Assembly: GCF_004764705.1 (NCBI RefSeq)
Contig: NZ_SHLX01000026.1
Span: 62,001 to 126,000, forward strand
Reading direction: 5' to 3'
Source of the DNA: Paenibacillus cymbidii
Lineage (GTDB): Bacteria; Bacillota; Bacilli; Paenibacillales; NBRC-103111
DNA: 64,000 nucleotides
The notes under the pieces were generated by a model. It was given only the letters and a program-made list of their open reading frames with translations. It was not told the DNA's origin and ran no database searches. The position numbers and the translations under genes were made by a program. This document shows, one piece after another, positions 7,953 through 16,256 of this stretch (its first letter is position 1; every line of letters starts with the position of its first letter).

Positions 7953-9589
7953 TTGAGCGAATCGCGGTACTCTTGCGGCGTCAGTTTGGTCGCTTTCTTG
8001 AAGAAGCGGGTAAAATACGGCGCCGAATCGTAGCCGACGCTCATCCCGACCTCATGGATTTTCAGGTGCGATTCCGCCAGCAGCCGTTTGGCCAGCTCGA
8101 CCCGTTCGGACGTGATGTAGTCGCTGATGCTCTGGCCCGACTTCGCCTTGAACAGGCGAGACAAATAGAATGGCGTCAAATACACATGATCGGACAACCG
8201 GTTCAGCGACAGATCGCCGGCGATATTGTCCTGCACGTACTGGTACACCCGGTCGACGACTTCGTTCGTTTCGGTTTCGCTTTCGTCGCTCATCCGCTCG
8301 AACAGCCGCTCCGCCGTCTGGCGGAAATAAGCGGCCGCTTCCGCCCAGGAAGCATGCTCGTGAATGGCATACAGCTTCGACGGTTGCCCGCCGGCGCCCA
8401 GCGCGGCGAATGCGTCCAGCCGGTTCATGTGCGAGACGAAGATCGCCGTCAGCTCGAAGAAGGCTTCCAGCGGCAGCCCGCTGTGCAGCGACGGCGCCCC
8501 TTCGACAGAAGCGGCGATATCGTCGAACAGGCGAAAAAACTTCTCCCGATCCTTCTGCGCCAAATATTGGTCGAGCAGCCGGATCCGCTTAACTTTGGCC
8601 CGCGCCTGGCGGTCGCTGCCCTCCGCGAACCGCTCGTCGGACAGCAGCATTTCGCTGCCGAGTCCGAGCCCGCGCTCGAACAGCGCGCTCAAACTGTCGT
8701 ATTTGGCCGGAAGCGCTTCCCAGGAGCAAGGCCCGCTGGCGACGACGAACGAAAGTGCGAGCTGCAAATATTGGCTGCAGGCCGATTGCACCGATTCCAG
8801 CATGCCGAGCATATAGGCCTGCAGCCCGTCTCCCTCCGCACCGGGGGCGAAAGCGGCGGCGAACTTGCCGTCTCCCGGCTGCATCAGCCAGACGAGTCGT
8901 TCATGTTCGCCGGGCAATTGGAACAGCACGAAGTCGCGGGAAAAAAATTCGCGGAAAATGTTGTCCACCGAATAGCGGAACAACGCCTTGTCGCCGCCGG
9001 CGATATCGTCCCGCCACTTGTCGATGCGGCCGATCGCCGCCAGCACGGGACGGTCGGCTTCGAACGGAAGGCCAAGCTCGGCGAACTGCGCCCGGCGCGA
9101 CCCTGCCGAGGGAGGATCGCCCGCCAGCAGCGAGCTCATGTACTCCTTGCGCAGCACGGGCAGCGCCGCCTTCATCTGCTCGCGGGCGCCGACGATCAGG
9201 CGGTCGTACGTCATTTCTTCGTCGATGAGCGCAATCGATTTGGCCAGCGCCGCCAGAATCGGTTCGTCGCCTTCCGTCTTCAATACGTAATCGACCGCCC
9301 CGCCGCGAATCGACGACTGGATATACGAAAAATCGTTGTACCCGGTCAAAAAAATAACTTTGCAGCGCGGCCACAGCCGCACGATTTCGCGCTGCAGCCG
9401 GGTGCCGTCCATCTCCGGCATCTGGATGTCGGTCAGCACGATGTCGATGCGCAGCTTGCGCGCGATGTCGAGCGCTTCTTCCCCGTCGTACGCCTGATGC
9501 AGCTCCAGCGGATAATCCGACTGGGCAATCGTTTCGGTGAGCCCTTCGACGATAATCGCTTCGTCGTCGACGATCAGCATGCGGTACAT
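7943..9589 (-). CDS. response regulator, receiver plus AraC-type output (YesN-like)
   Basis: 548 residues, ATG after AAAGGGGAC. The N-terminal receiver starts MYRMLIVDDEAIIVEGL, and the phosphoacceptor lies in IDIVLTDIQMPEMDG near residue 54. A long middle region of weak conservation follows, then two AraC-type helix-turn-helix motifs (about 440-545), with LSRLFKAKSGQSISDYI and SVGYDSAPYFTRFFKKATKL. Its kinase partner is 18 bp upstream. It likely activates the importer genes through the 24-bp block found before the kinase, binding-protein and FN3 genes (inference). Confidence 0.93.
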   Translation of the reverse strand: MYRMLIVDDEAIIVEGLTETIAQSDYPLELHQAYDGEEALDIARKLRIDIVLTDIQMPEMDGTRLQREIVRLWPRCKVIFLTGYNDFSYIQSSIRGGAVDYVLKTEGDEPILAALAKSIALIDEEMTYDRLIVGAREQMKAALPVLRKEYMSSLLAGDPPSAGSRRAQFAELGLPFEADRPVLAAIGRIDKWRDDIAGGDKALFRYSVDNIFREFFSRDFVLFQLPGEHERLVWLMQPGDGKFAAAFAPGAEGDGLQAYMLGMLESVQSACSQYLQLALSFVVASGPCSWEALPAKYDSLSALFERGLGLGSEMLLSDERFAEGSDRQARAKVKRIRLLDQYLAQKDREKFFRLFDDIAASVEGAPSLHSGLPLEAFFELTAIFVSHMNRLDAFAALGAGGQPSKLYAIHEHASWAEAAAYFRQTAERLFERMSDESETETNEVVDRVYQYVQDNIAGDLSLNRLSDHVYLTPFYLSRLFKAKSGQSISDYITSERVELAKRLLAESHLKIHEVGMSVGYDSAPYFTRFFKKATKLTPQEYRDSLKKI

Positions 9590-9607
9590 TCGTCTGTCCC
9601 CTTTCGG

Positions 9608-11410
9608 TTACGCCGTGTCGAGCGGCAGCCGAATCGTCACCTTCAGCCCGCCCAGCTCGCCTCGTGCCACGGAAATGCCGTAGCCGTCGCCGAAGCGGAT
9701 TTGCAGCCGCCGATGCACGTTCAGCATGCCGGTGTATTCCATCTCCTTGCTGCGGGAGGCGAGCCGATCGCCCAGCCGACGCAAGTCCTCGTCGCTCAGT
9801 TGATCGCCGTTGTCGGCGACGGCAATGAGCAAATCGCCGTCCCGGCGTTCGAACGATACGTCGATGCGGCCGTTTTTGCGCTTCTCCTCGAGCCCGTATT
9901 TGTACGCGTTTTCGATGATCGGCTGGAGGAACAGGCGCGGCACGCGTTGCCCGGCGCAGTCGTCCGGCAGCTCGCCGAAATCGACGCGGATGCGGCTTTT
10001 GGCGAAACGGATGTTCTGGATTTCCGCATACGTGCGGGAATGTTTGCACTCCGCGGCCAGCGTCGCTTCCTCCGCCGCATTGCGCGTGATGTATTGAAAG
10101 TATTCGCCCAGATGCTGGCTGAACCTGACGACGCTTTCGTTGTCGTTCATTTTGGCAAGGCGGTACAGGATGAAGTATGTATTGTACAAAAAATGCGGAT
10201 TGATCTGCGACTGCAGCTGCTTCAGCTCCGAGCTTTTGGCGCGGATGTTCTGTTCGTACACTTCGTGAATGAGCACCTTCAGCTTCTCCGTCATCATGTT
10301 GAACCGCTCGAACAAGTACAGGAACTCGTTGTTCGGCCGAGGCAGCGGCACCGGCTCGAGATTGCCCGCCTCCACCTTGCGGAAGGCGGCGATCATTCGC
10401 TGCAGCGGCTTGTGGATCAGCCGGTAAATCCAGTAAGAGTGCACCAGCACGACGAAAAAGGAAAGGATCGACAGCAGCCACAGCATCGTCCGGTATTTGG
10501 CGAGCGGGCCGAGCATCTTCTCCTGCGGCACGAAGGCGATCAGCGTATAGCCAAGCATCCCCGACCGTTGGCAGGCGGCCATGAAGACGCCGTTGTCAAG
10601 CTGCAGCTTGCTGTCGCTGCCTGAGGAGGCGGGTTCTTCCGGCGCGCTGCCCGCTGCGTCGACCGCCTCCGGGTCCGGGAGCGGGGAATGCAGGCGCACG
10701 TAGTTCTGCAGTCTTGCGGTGTCGCCGGCCGATTGAATGGCGGCCACGACCCAGCCCTGCTCCGTCTGCACAAGCGCCGCCCCCGCGCCGGCCTGGCCGA
10801 AAAACGACTGCAGCGCCGTCTTCATCACATCGAGATTCAGCTCGATTGACAGCAGGAACGTTTGCTTCATCCCGGGCAGGTCGGAGCCCGGATAAGCGAC
10901 GGCGAGAAACAGCCGGCCCTCCCAATAATACGTGCGCGGCCCTTTTAGCTTGAATACCGGCTCGACCGCCTTGAAATCGTCGTCGAGCAAGTCGCTGATC
11001 GTCTTCTCCGTGGACAGCGTCCGACCGATCGTGGCGATGTGGGCGCTGACGCTTTTTACATACAGGCTGGAGCTTTTGATAATTTGCAGCTTGTTCTGGA
11101 TTTGCGTCACCGTGTCCGCCCATTCGGCGATCGACATCGTATGGCTGACGAAGGCGAGCCGCTGCAAGTCCTTGTCGACGATATATTGCTGCAGCAGGCT
11201 GAACAGGTGTACATTCTCCGTATCGAGCGATTGCAAATAAAAATCGACGCGCGTCTGCAGCGACGTGGACAACTCCTCGCGCACGCTCGTTTCGCCGAGC
11301 TTGTTCATTTCGAGCCCGATGCCGTACAGCGGGGCAATCACCATCAGCAGCGCGATGACCAGTCTGGGAAAAATCGTGCTCGTCGGGCGCCGCCAAGCGA
11401 GAAGGGCCAT
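9608..11410 (-). CDS. membrane sensor histidine kinase (YesM-like)
   Basis: 600 residues from ATG 11410 (AAGGAG 8 nt upstream); a longer TTG start at 11470 lacks a ribosome site. Order: TM about 12-32, an extracytoplasmic sensor domain (about 35-315), a second TM, HAMP (LIHKPLQRMIAAFRKVEAGN), the His_kinase dimerisation region with LKQLQSQINPHFLYNTYFIL (His in NPHFLYN), and an HATPase domain with N-box IENAYKYG. This is the class that senses extracellular sugars and phosphorylates a YesN-type regulator, encoded next. Promoter-like element B lies about 200 bp upstream. Confidence 0.93.
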   Translation of the reverse strand: MALLAWRRPTSTIFPRLVIALLMVIAPLYGIGLEMNKLGETSVREELSTSLQTRVDFYLQSLDTENVHLFSLLQQYIVDKDLQRLAFVSHTMSIAEWADTVTQIQNKLQIIKSSSLYVKSVSAHIATIGRTLSTEKTISDLLDDDFKAVEPVFKLKGPRTYYWEGRLFLAVAYPGSDLPGMKQTFLLSIELNLDVMKTALQSFFGQAGAGAALVQTEQGWVVAAIQSAGDTARLQNYVRLHSPLPDPEAVDAAGSAPEEPASSGSDSKLQLDNGVFMAACQRSGMLGYTLIAFVPQEKMLGPLAKYRTMLWLLSILSFFVVLVHSYWIYRLIHKPLQRMIAAFRKVEAGNLEPVPLPRPNNEFLYLFERFNMMTEKLKVLIHEVYEQNIRAKSSELKQLQSQINPHFLYNTYFILYRLAKMNDNESVVRFSQHLGEYFQYITRNAAEEATLAAECKHSRTYAEIQNIRFAKSRIRVDFGELPDDCAGQRVPRLFLQPIIENAYKYGLEEKRKNGRIDVSFERRDGDLLIAVADNGDQLSDEDLRRLGDRLASRSKEMEYTGMLNVHRRLQIRFGDGYGISVARGELGGLKVTIRLPLDTA

Positions 11411-11609
11411 ATCCGATCGCTCCTTGTCCCGGAAGCGAGCGACCTTGCGCCGTAGCCGGGGAATATGCAAGCCGGGAAATCCCCACTACTTTCGCCGGGC
11501 AGGAAGGAATTTCCTTCCGCTATCGTCGCCACACCCCAAGGAACACGCCCGGGAACCTCCTCCCGCGGCGGACGTTACCCTAAATCTACCCCGCGCCGAC
11601 AGGGGAAGG

Positions 11610-11649
11610 AATAGCCGAACGATATCTTCCGTTATCCTTTTATATCCAC
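11610..11649 (-). promoter_or_regulatory. shared promoter-like element, copy B (sensor kinase gene)
   Basis: Plus-strand block CTTCCGTTATCCTTTTATAT (11626-11645), continuing CCAC, lies 11 bp from AATAG (11610-11614). It matches copies A and C at the same spacing. It is about 200 bp upstream of the sensor-kinase start, suggesting autoregulation of the two-component genes. Confidence 0.6.
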
Positions 11650-11711
11650 TTCGATTTGGCGCTAGGCAAGCGGCATACCGGCCGAGCCTATAACGACACG
11701 TTAGCTTGGCT

Positions 11712-11789
11712 CGCCTGCCGCTGCCGCAACCAACAGCCATCATCACGCCTGCCGCTGCCGCAACCAACAGCCACCATCGCGCCTGCCGC
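11712..11789. repeat. 34-bp tandem repeat, 2.3 copies
   Basis: Units start at 11712, 11746 and 11780 with CGCCTGCCGCTGCCGCAACC; the third is cut after about 10 bp. Adjacent units differ at only a few positions. Confidence 0.8.
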
Positions 11790-11907
11790 ACTTCTACCCG
11801 TCGCTCTTGAACACGATACGCTTGTCCCGGGCCGCTGCTCCAGCCGCCAACTTGTCCGATCCGCCGCTGCAACCGGCCGTCCCTCCGCAAACATGTTGTC
11901 AGTCAGG

Positions 11908-11989
11908 TATCCCCTTGACTCAGACTGGAACAGGGATGTCCACTCTGGAGCTTCCTTTCTGCCCGTTATCCCCTCGACTCAATCTCAAG
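11908..11989. repeat. TATCCCCTTGACTCA-type intergenic repeat, 2 units
   Basis: TATCCCCTTGACTCAGAC is followed by CTTCCTTTCTGCCCGTTATC, continuing CCCTCGACTCAATCTCAAG. The same two phrases recur at 39.83-39.97 kb, so this is a dispersed repeat family. Confidence 0.75.
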
Positions 11990-12053
11990 CGTCAACAAGT
12001 TACCGTCGCTTATTCTTACAACCTTGCATACTCCTCCCCAACGGCCGCCACAA

Positions 12054-12250
12054 GGAAAATAGGCCCTATTTTCCGGCTTATTCGCCTCATTTGGCCCCCC
12101 ATAACGAAAATAGCCAGCGAAATCGCTGGCTATTTTCTCGAATGGGCTGTTTTTCCGCCGCCGCCGGGTGAATAGCCAGCGAAATCGCTGGCTATTTTCG
12201 CAAGCAACCCGCCATAACGCGAAATAAGCCATTTTTCATTGGCTATTTCC
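12054..12250. repeat. four-hairpin cassette, copy I
   Basis: Hairpins at 12054-12074 (AAATAGGCC type), 12107-12136 and 12171-12196 (both TAGCCAGCGAAATCGCTGGC), and 12221-12249 (AAATAAGCCAT type). Offsets between starts are 53, 64 and 50 bp. It lies between the promoter region of the sensor kinase and the 3' end of the next minus-strand gene. Confidence 0.85.
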
Positions 12251-12268
12251 GGCGCGCGTGCGCGCAAG

Positions 12269-12934
12269 CTACAAAAACAACCGCCTCCCGGCGTCGTCCA
12301 GTTCGTACGCGCGAATGCGTTCGCTGCCGCCCGCCCCGCGCAGCAGCCGCTTGTGGCACAACCCCTGCAGCGACTGCCTCGCATTTTCCGCATGCACGCC
12401 CAAATGCTCGGCCTGCAGCTTCGGCGTAATCGGCCGCATCGCCATCGCGATGTAGCGCAGCACCTCCTTCTCCTTCAAGCTCAGCTCCGCCTGAGCGGCA
12501 GCATCGCCGTAGCAGCGCCCCATCACGTGCAGCAAAAATTGCTGGCAGCGGCGCGGCTTGTGCTCGATATCGTCGGAGGAGAACCGGTATACTTGCCAGC
12601 CGTCCAGAATCAAATGATTCTGGCGCATGAGGCCGTCGCCGAATTTCCAGCGGTCGACGTCCCGCAGATGCGGGCCGAAGCCGTCCAGCGCAAACTTGAT
12701 TTTGTACGGCGCCCGCAAATAGGCAAAATCGAGATAACGAACGCCATCGGCAAAATCCTGCACCTCATACTCCGGGTGCAAATGCTGAAAATTGCCGATC
12801 GCCAGCCACCAGACGCGCTGCAAAAACAGTTTCTCCAGAAAGCCGAGCCCTTCCCGCAATCTTCTCCTCCTTTCCCCGTCGCTGCTCTCGCGATGATGCC
12901 GTATGAACGCTTCATACGCCTCCTCAAAGCTCAA
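12269..12934 (-). CDS. DUF559/Vsr-like nuclease-fold protein with C-terminal winged helix
   Basis: 221 residues from a TTG at 12934 with AAGGAGGGG upstream; a GTG at 12958 with GGAGG is the alternative. The middle reads KIKFALDGFGPHLRDVDRW and then LMRQNHLILDGWQVYRFSSD. That is the DG...D.R...L...GW.V.RF pattern of DUF559/PD-(D/E)XK endonuclease-like domains. The last 80 residues (LSLKEKEVLRYIAMAMRPIT onward) look like a winged helix. Paenibacillus genomes carry similar proteins, often named transcriptional regulators. Whether it cuts DNA is unknown; the usual Glu of the catalytic set is not obvious. Stands alone, with a hairpin cassette at its 3' end. Confidence 0.6.
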   Translation of the reverse strand: MSFEEAYEAFIRHHRESSDGERRRRLREGLGFLEKLFLQRVWWLAIGNFQHLHPEYEVQDFADGVRYLDFAYLRAPYKIKFALDGFGPHLRDVDRWKFGDGLMRQNHLILDGWQVYRFSSDDIEHKPRRCQQFLLHVMGRCYGDAAAQAELSLKEKEVLRYIAMAMRPITPKLQAEHLGVHAENARQSLQGLCHKRLLRGAGGSERIRAYELDDAGRRLFL

Positions 12935-13058
12935 TTTGACCCCTCCTTCGTTTGACACGAACGCCGCCTCCAAAACAAAACGCCACCTTTCCCGGTTTCG
13001 GAAAAGATGGCGTATGCTTTACGCGCTCGTTGCTCCTATTGTACCACACAAGCCGGCG

Positions 13059-13439
13059 TCACCGCTGAAAAAATTCCAGCTTTTCCCCGTCCGGCCCGTA
13101 AAAAAACGCGATCCGCGCGTTCAGCGCAGGCAGCTCGCGCGACTTCTCGTCGATCAGCTTGACGCCGCGGGCGCGCAGCTTCTCCACTTCGGCGTCGATA
13201 TCGGTGACGGTGAACGCGATATGATCGACCTTGCCTGCCGCCGGAATGCCGTCGTGGCCGCGGCTGATCAGCTCGATCTGGACATTCTCCGATCCCGGCA
13301 GCGACAGCAGGCCGAGCTCCAGCTTCTCGTCCACGCGAACGCGTTCCACGAGCCGCAAGCCGAGCACCTCCGTGTAAAAAGCTACCGACACGTCCATATC
13401 TTTCACCATAACGCCGATATGCTCGAGCTTCGAAATCAT
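13059..13439 (-). CDS. VOC family (glyoxalase-like) protein
   Basis: 126 residues; ATG at 13439 preceded by GGAAAGGAAGAGG. The two beta-alpha-beta-beta-beta halves of the vicinal oxygen chelate fold are visible: LEHIGVMVKDMDVSVAFYTE starts the first and VDHIAFTVTDIDAEVEKLRA the second. It ends IAFFYGPDGEKLEFFQ. Candidate metal ligands are His7, Glu at about 70, His at about 85 and the C-terminal Glu. This spacing is typical of methylmalonyl-CoA epimerase/lactoylglutathione-lyase relatives, but substrate cannot be assigned. Monocistronic. Confidence 0.88.
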   Translation of the reverse strand: MISKLEHIGVMVKDMDVSVAFYTEVLGLRLVERVRVDEKLELGLLSLPGSENVQIELISRGHDGIPAAGKVDHIAFTVTDIDAEVEKLRARGVKLIDEKSRELPALNARIAFFYGPDGEKLEFFQR

Positions 13440-13549
13440 CTTCCTCTTCCTTTCCTGTCCGGATGTGCCTTCTTCTTGGACAATAGCACCTTTGTCCGGG
13501 AAAGGCAATGGGGGCATGAGCGTTCCGCGTCCCGACCGTTCGGCCCGAA

Positions 13550-13582
13550 GCGAAATAGGCCATGAAAAATGGCCTATTTCGC
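13550..13582. repeat. solo outer-type hairpin of the cassette family
   Basis: GCGAAATAGGCCATG...ATGGCCTATTTCGC is a near-perfect palindrome identical in type to the outer hairpins of the four-hairpin cassettes, but with no partners nearby. It lies in the divergent gap between the VOC gene and nnr. Confidence 0.85.
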
Positions 13583-13718
13583 CGAATACCATCCCCGGAA
13601 TCAATATGCTATAGTGATTTTATTGATCGCTGCCAACTGCCAATAAAGCGCCTGCGCGGCGGGAATGCGAATCGAAGCGCTGCAGCAGGCAAGGCGCCGA
13701 CGGGAGGAATTTATTGCG

Positions 13719-15293
13719 ATGTATATCGTATCCGCTCAACAGATGCGGGCATTGGACGCGCACACGATCGAAACGATCGGCATCCCGTCCGCGGTGCTGA
13801 TGGAGAATGCCGCGCAAGCGCTGGCGGCGGAAGTTGCCGCCGTCGCCGAACGGCTGCGCCTGGCAGGCGAGCGCCGCAACGGGCGCTGGCTCGTGCTCGC
13901 CGGCAAAGGCAACAACGGCGGCGACGGCCTTGCCGCGGCGCGTATTCTCCAAGGGCGCGGCATCGCCGCCGACGTGCTGCTGGCCGAACCGCCGAACCGG
14001 CTCGGCGAAGACGCCGCGCTGCAGTACGGCATCGCCGTGCGGCTCGGCATCGTCGCGCGCGTCTTCGCCGACAGCGGCTCCGGCGTTGCCGGCGCCGGGT
14101 CCGGCGGCTGGGACGCGTACGACGGCATCGTCGACGCCCTGCTCGGCACCGGCACGCGCGGCGCGCCGAGGGAGCCGTACGCGGCGATGATCCGCCGCGC
14201 CAACGCCAGCGGCCGCCCGATCGTGGCGGCCGACATCCCGAGCGGTCTCGACGCCGATACCGGCGAGACACACGAGCCGTGCATCCGCGCCGAACGCACG
14301 GTGACGTTCGCTTTCCTCAAGCGCGGCTTGACGCAGTATCCGGGCGCTGCCGCGGCCGGCGCCGTATCCGTGCGGCCGATCGGCGTGCCGGAGCCGCTTG
14401 CCGCCGCGCACGGCGTAAACGTGCTGGCGCTGACCGAACGCACGCTGCGCGAACGGCTCGGCGTCGACGTCAGCCGCTCGCGCGCCGCCGACGCGCACAA
14501 GGGCACCTACGGCCACGCGCTCGTCGCCGCCGGCACGCCGGCCATGAGCGGCGCCGGGCTGCTGTGCAGCCGCGCGGCGCTGCGGGCCGGCTGCGGCCTC
14601 GCCACGTGGGCGCTGCCCGCCGGCTTGGCGCCGCTGATGCCCGGCGCGCTGCCGGAGGCGATGCTCGCGGCCGTGCCGGACGACGGCGCCGGCGGCTGGA
14701 CCGCTTCGTCGGCGGCGGCGCTGCTCGCGCTAGCCGAAAGCCGCGACGCACTGGCCGTCGGCCCCGGCATGGGCCGCTTCGCCGGCGACACGGCGTGGCT
14801 GCACGCCGTCTGGACAGGCTGGCGCGGGCCGCTCGCGCTCGACGCCGACGCGCTGAACATGCTTGCGGACGCGCCGGATTTCGCGTCCTGGCCGCGCCGC
14901 GCGGCGGCGACCGTGCTGACGCCGCACCCGGGCGAAATGGCGCGGCTTGCCGGCATCGCGACGCGCGACGTGCAGCGCGACCGGATCGGCCTGGCCGCGC
15001 GCTATGCCTCCGAGCACGGCGTCACGCTCGTGCTCAAGGGCGCCGGCACCGTCGTCGCCGCAGCGGACGGTTCCGCCGCGTACGTAAACGGCAACGGCAA
15101 CGCCGGCATGGCGACCGGCGGCAGCGGCGACGTGCTGACCGGCATCATCGTCGGCCTGCTGGCGCAAGGCATGAGCGCCGTGCAGGCGGCCTGCTTCGGC
15201 GTCTGGCTGCACGGCGCCGCCGGCGACCGGGCCGCGGCCAAACGTGCCGCCCCCGCTTCGCTGCTGGCCAGCGACATCATTGAAGAATTGTAG
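13719..15293 (+). CDS. nnr: bifunctional NAD(P)H-hydrate epimerase / ADP-dependent dehydratase
   Basis: 524 residues. ATG at 13719 (MYIVSAQQMRALD) with GGGAGG upstream. The N-terminal YjeF_N epimerase domain (1-215) has MENAAQALA and the loop VLAGKGNNGGDGLAAARIL. The C-terminal YjeF_C (ADP-dependent dehydratase) domain (about 230-524) has KGTYGHALVAAG, AVGPGMG, LTPHPGEMARL, VLKGAGTVVA and the catalytic ATGGSGDVLTGIIVGLLAQG. The pair repairs hydrated NAD(P)H in the cytosol. Very GC-rich. Stands alone. Confidence 0.96.
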   Translation: MYIVSAQQMRALDAHTIETIGIPSAVLMENAAQALAAEVAAVAERLRLAGERRNGRWLVLAGKGNNGGDGLAAARILQGRGIAADVLLAEPPNRLGEDAALQYGIAVRLGIVARVFADSGSGVAGAGSGGWDAYDGIVDALLGTGTRGAPREPYAAMIRRANASGRPIVAADIPSGLDADTGETHEPCIRAERTVTFAFLKRGLTQYPGAAAAGAVSVRPIGVPEPLAAAHGVNVLALTERTLRERLGVDVSRSRAADAHKGTYGHALVAAGTPAMSGAGLLCSRAALRAGCGLATWALPAGLAPLMPGALPEAMLAAVPDDGAGGWTASSAAALLALAESRDALAVGPGMGRFAGDTAWLHAVWTGWRGPLALDADALNMLADAPDFASWPRRAAATVLTPHPGEMARLAGIATRDVQRDRIGLAARYASEHGVTLVLKGAGTVVAAADGSAAYVNGNGNAGMATGGSGDVLTGIIVGLLAQGMSAVQAACFGVWLHGAAGDRAAAKRAAPASLLASDIIEEL

Positions 15294-16256
15294 CCGCTGC
15301 AGCCGGCTGCAGAATAAGGCTGATTTCAGTTACTACTTAGGTCTCGCTCTTTAAGGGGAGATTTTTTCTTGCAGCCCGTAACGTTTGTGATCTCCATTGT
15401 GGACGTTCGATCTTCCCACGAGCGGGTACCATGGCTGAATGCTCGAGCGAACGGAAGCGGAACACAGCGCTGTTATTTTCGCATGTTTCGTCTCATGGGG
15501 TGTTTTTTCATCCATCAGCGGCTGTGAGTTCCGTTAACCTCGATAAAAACGGCTCCAGGAGACAAATAAGGGCTGTGTGTTCCGTTACATGTTCCAAGGC
15601 ATCGATCCGGCCTACCTTGGTAGCCGCTCGAGGCCGGAGAGTACCTGAGTAGCAACTGATTTCAGCCTTACAGCAGCGCAAATTCCCCATCGCGCGGCCC
15701 ACGTAGCCCCTGTTGCGCATGAAACATGCGCTAATTCCCCAATGTGTGGCCCATGCAGTCCCTGCAGCGCATGAAACATGCGCTAATTCAATCAATGCGT
15801 GGCCTGCATAGCCCTTGCAGCGCATGAAACATGCGCTAAACGCCCTGTTCAAGCCCACACTACCCCTGCAGCGCATGAGAAATGTGCTAGTTCTTCCGCG
15901 AGAGACCCGCATCGACCCTTCAGCGCATGTGCACACCGGCGAAAAAGCCGCTCCCGATCCAATAAACGTAATATTCCCTCACACAAAACTCATTCACTCA
16001 CACGTTTCCCGTAACTATTTTCACATTTTTCTGACAACTGTTGCATAAGTCATGGGTTTTATGTTACTTTAACGTCATATATGGTGACATGAACCCAGAC
16101 AAACAGCCGCAACGTCACTTCCGATAAGCCCTTAGTCGCATAATGACCCGACGCTTTTACGAACTCTTCACTTGTCGTCACAAAAACCAGTCCATAGAAT
16201 GGGAATGTAGCCCCACCTCCTGCAAACCGACAACGAAAACAAGGGAGACGAGATTC
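15294..16256. other. 963-bp intergenic region with repeats
   Basis: No convincing gene. A GCTGTGnGTTCCGTTA phrase occurs twice (15522-15539, 15572-15589). A 52-bp-period palindromic array (15676-15935) follows. The last 300 bp are AT-richer and presumably hold the promoter of the HD-GYP gene. Confidence 0.6.
15676..15935. repeat. 52-bp-period array of GCGCATG palindromes
   Basis: GCGCATGAAACATGCGC occurs at 15715, 15767 and 15820, with degenerate copies at 15871 (GCGCATGAGAAATGTGC) and 15923. Intervals are 52, 53, 51 and 52 bp. A half unit at 15676 (GCGCAAATTCCCC) keeps the phase. The intervening 35 bp are related to one another (TAATTCCCCAATGTGTGGCC and similar), so this is a degenerating tandem repeat and not a CRISPR. 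Confidence 0.8.

Larger units (their letters stand above)
11411..12268. other. 858-bp intergenic region with several repeats
   Basis: No credible gene is seen. It holds promoter-like element B, a 34-bp tandem repeat (11712-11789), two units of a TATCCCCTTGACTCA-type repeat (11908-11989) and four-hairpin cassette I (12054-12250), which abuts the 3' end of the next minus-strand gene. Confidence 0.6.

Noticed and set aside
7925-10624. 899-codon open frame on the plus strand
   Set aside because: Antisense to the response regulator and kinase genes; composition is that of a GC-rich shadow frame.
15676-15935. CRISPR-like regularly spaced palindromes
   Set aside because: The intervals are mutually similar, the palindrome degrades quickly and no cas gene is present; it is a tandem repeat.
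15508-15936. 142-codon minus-strand frame across the 52-bp array
   Set aside because: The frame is created by the tandem repeat and has no start signal.
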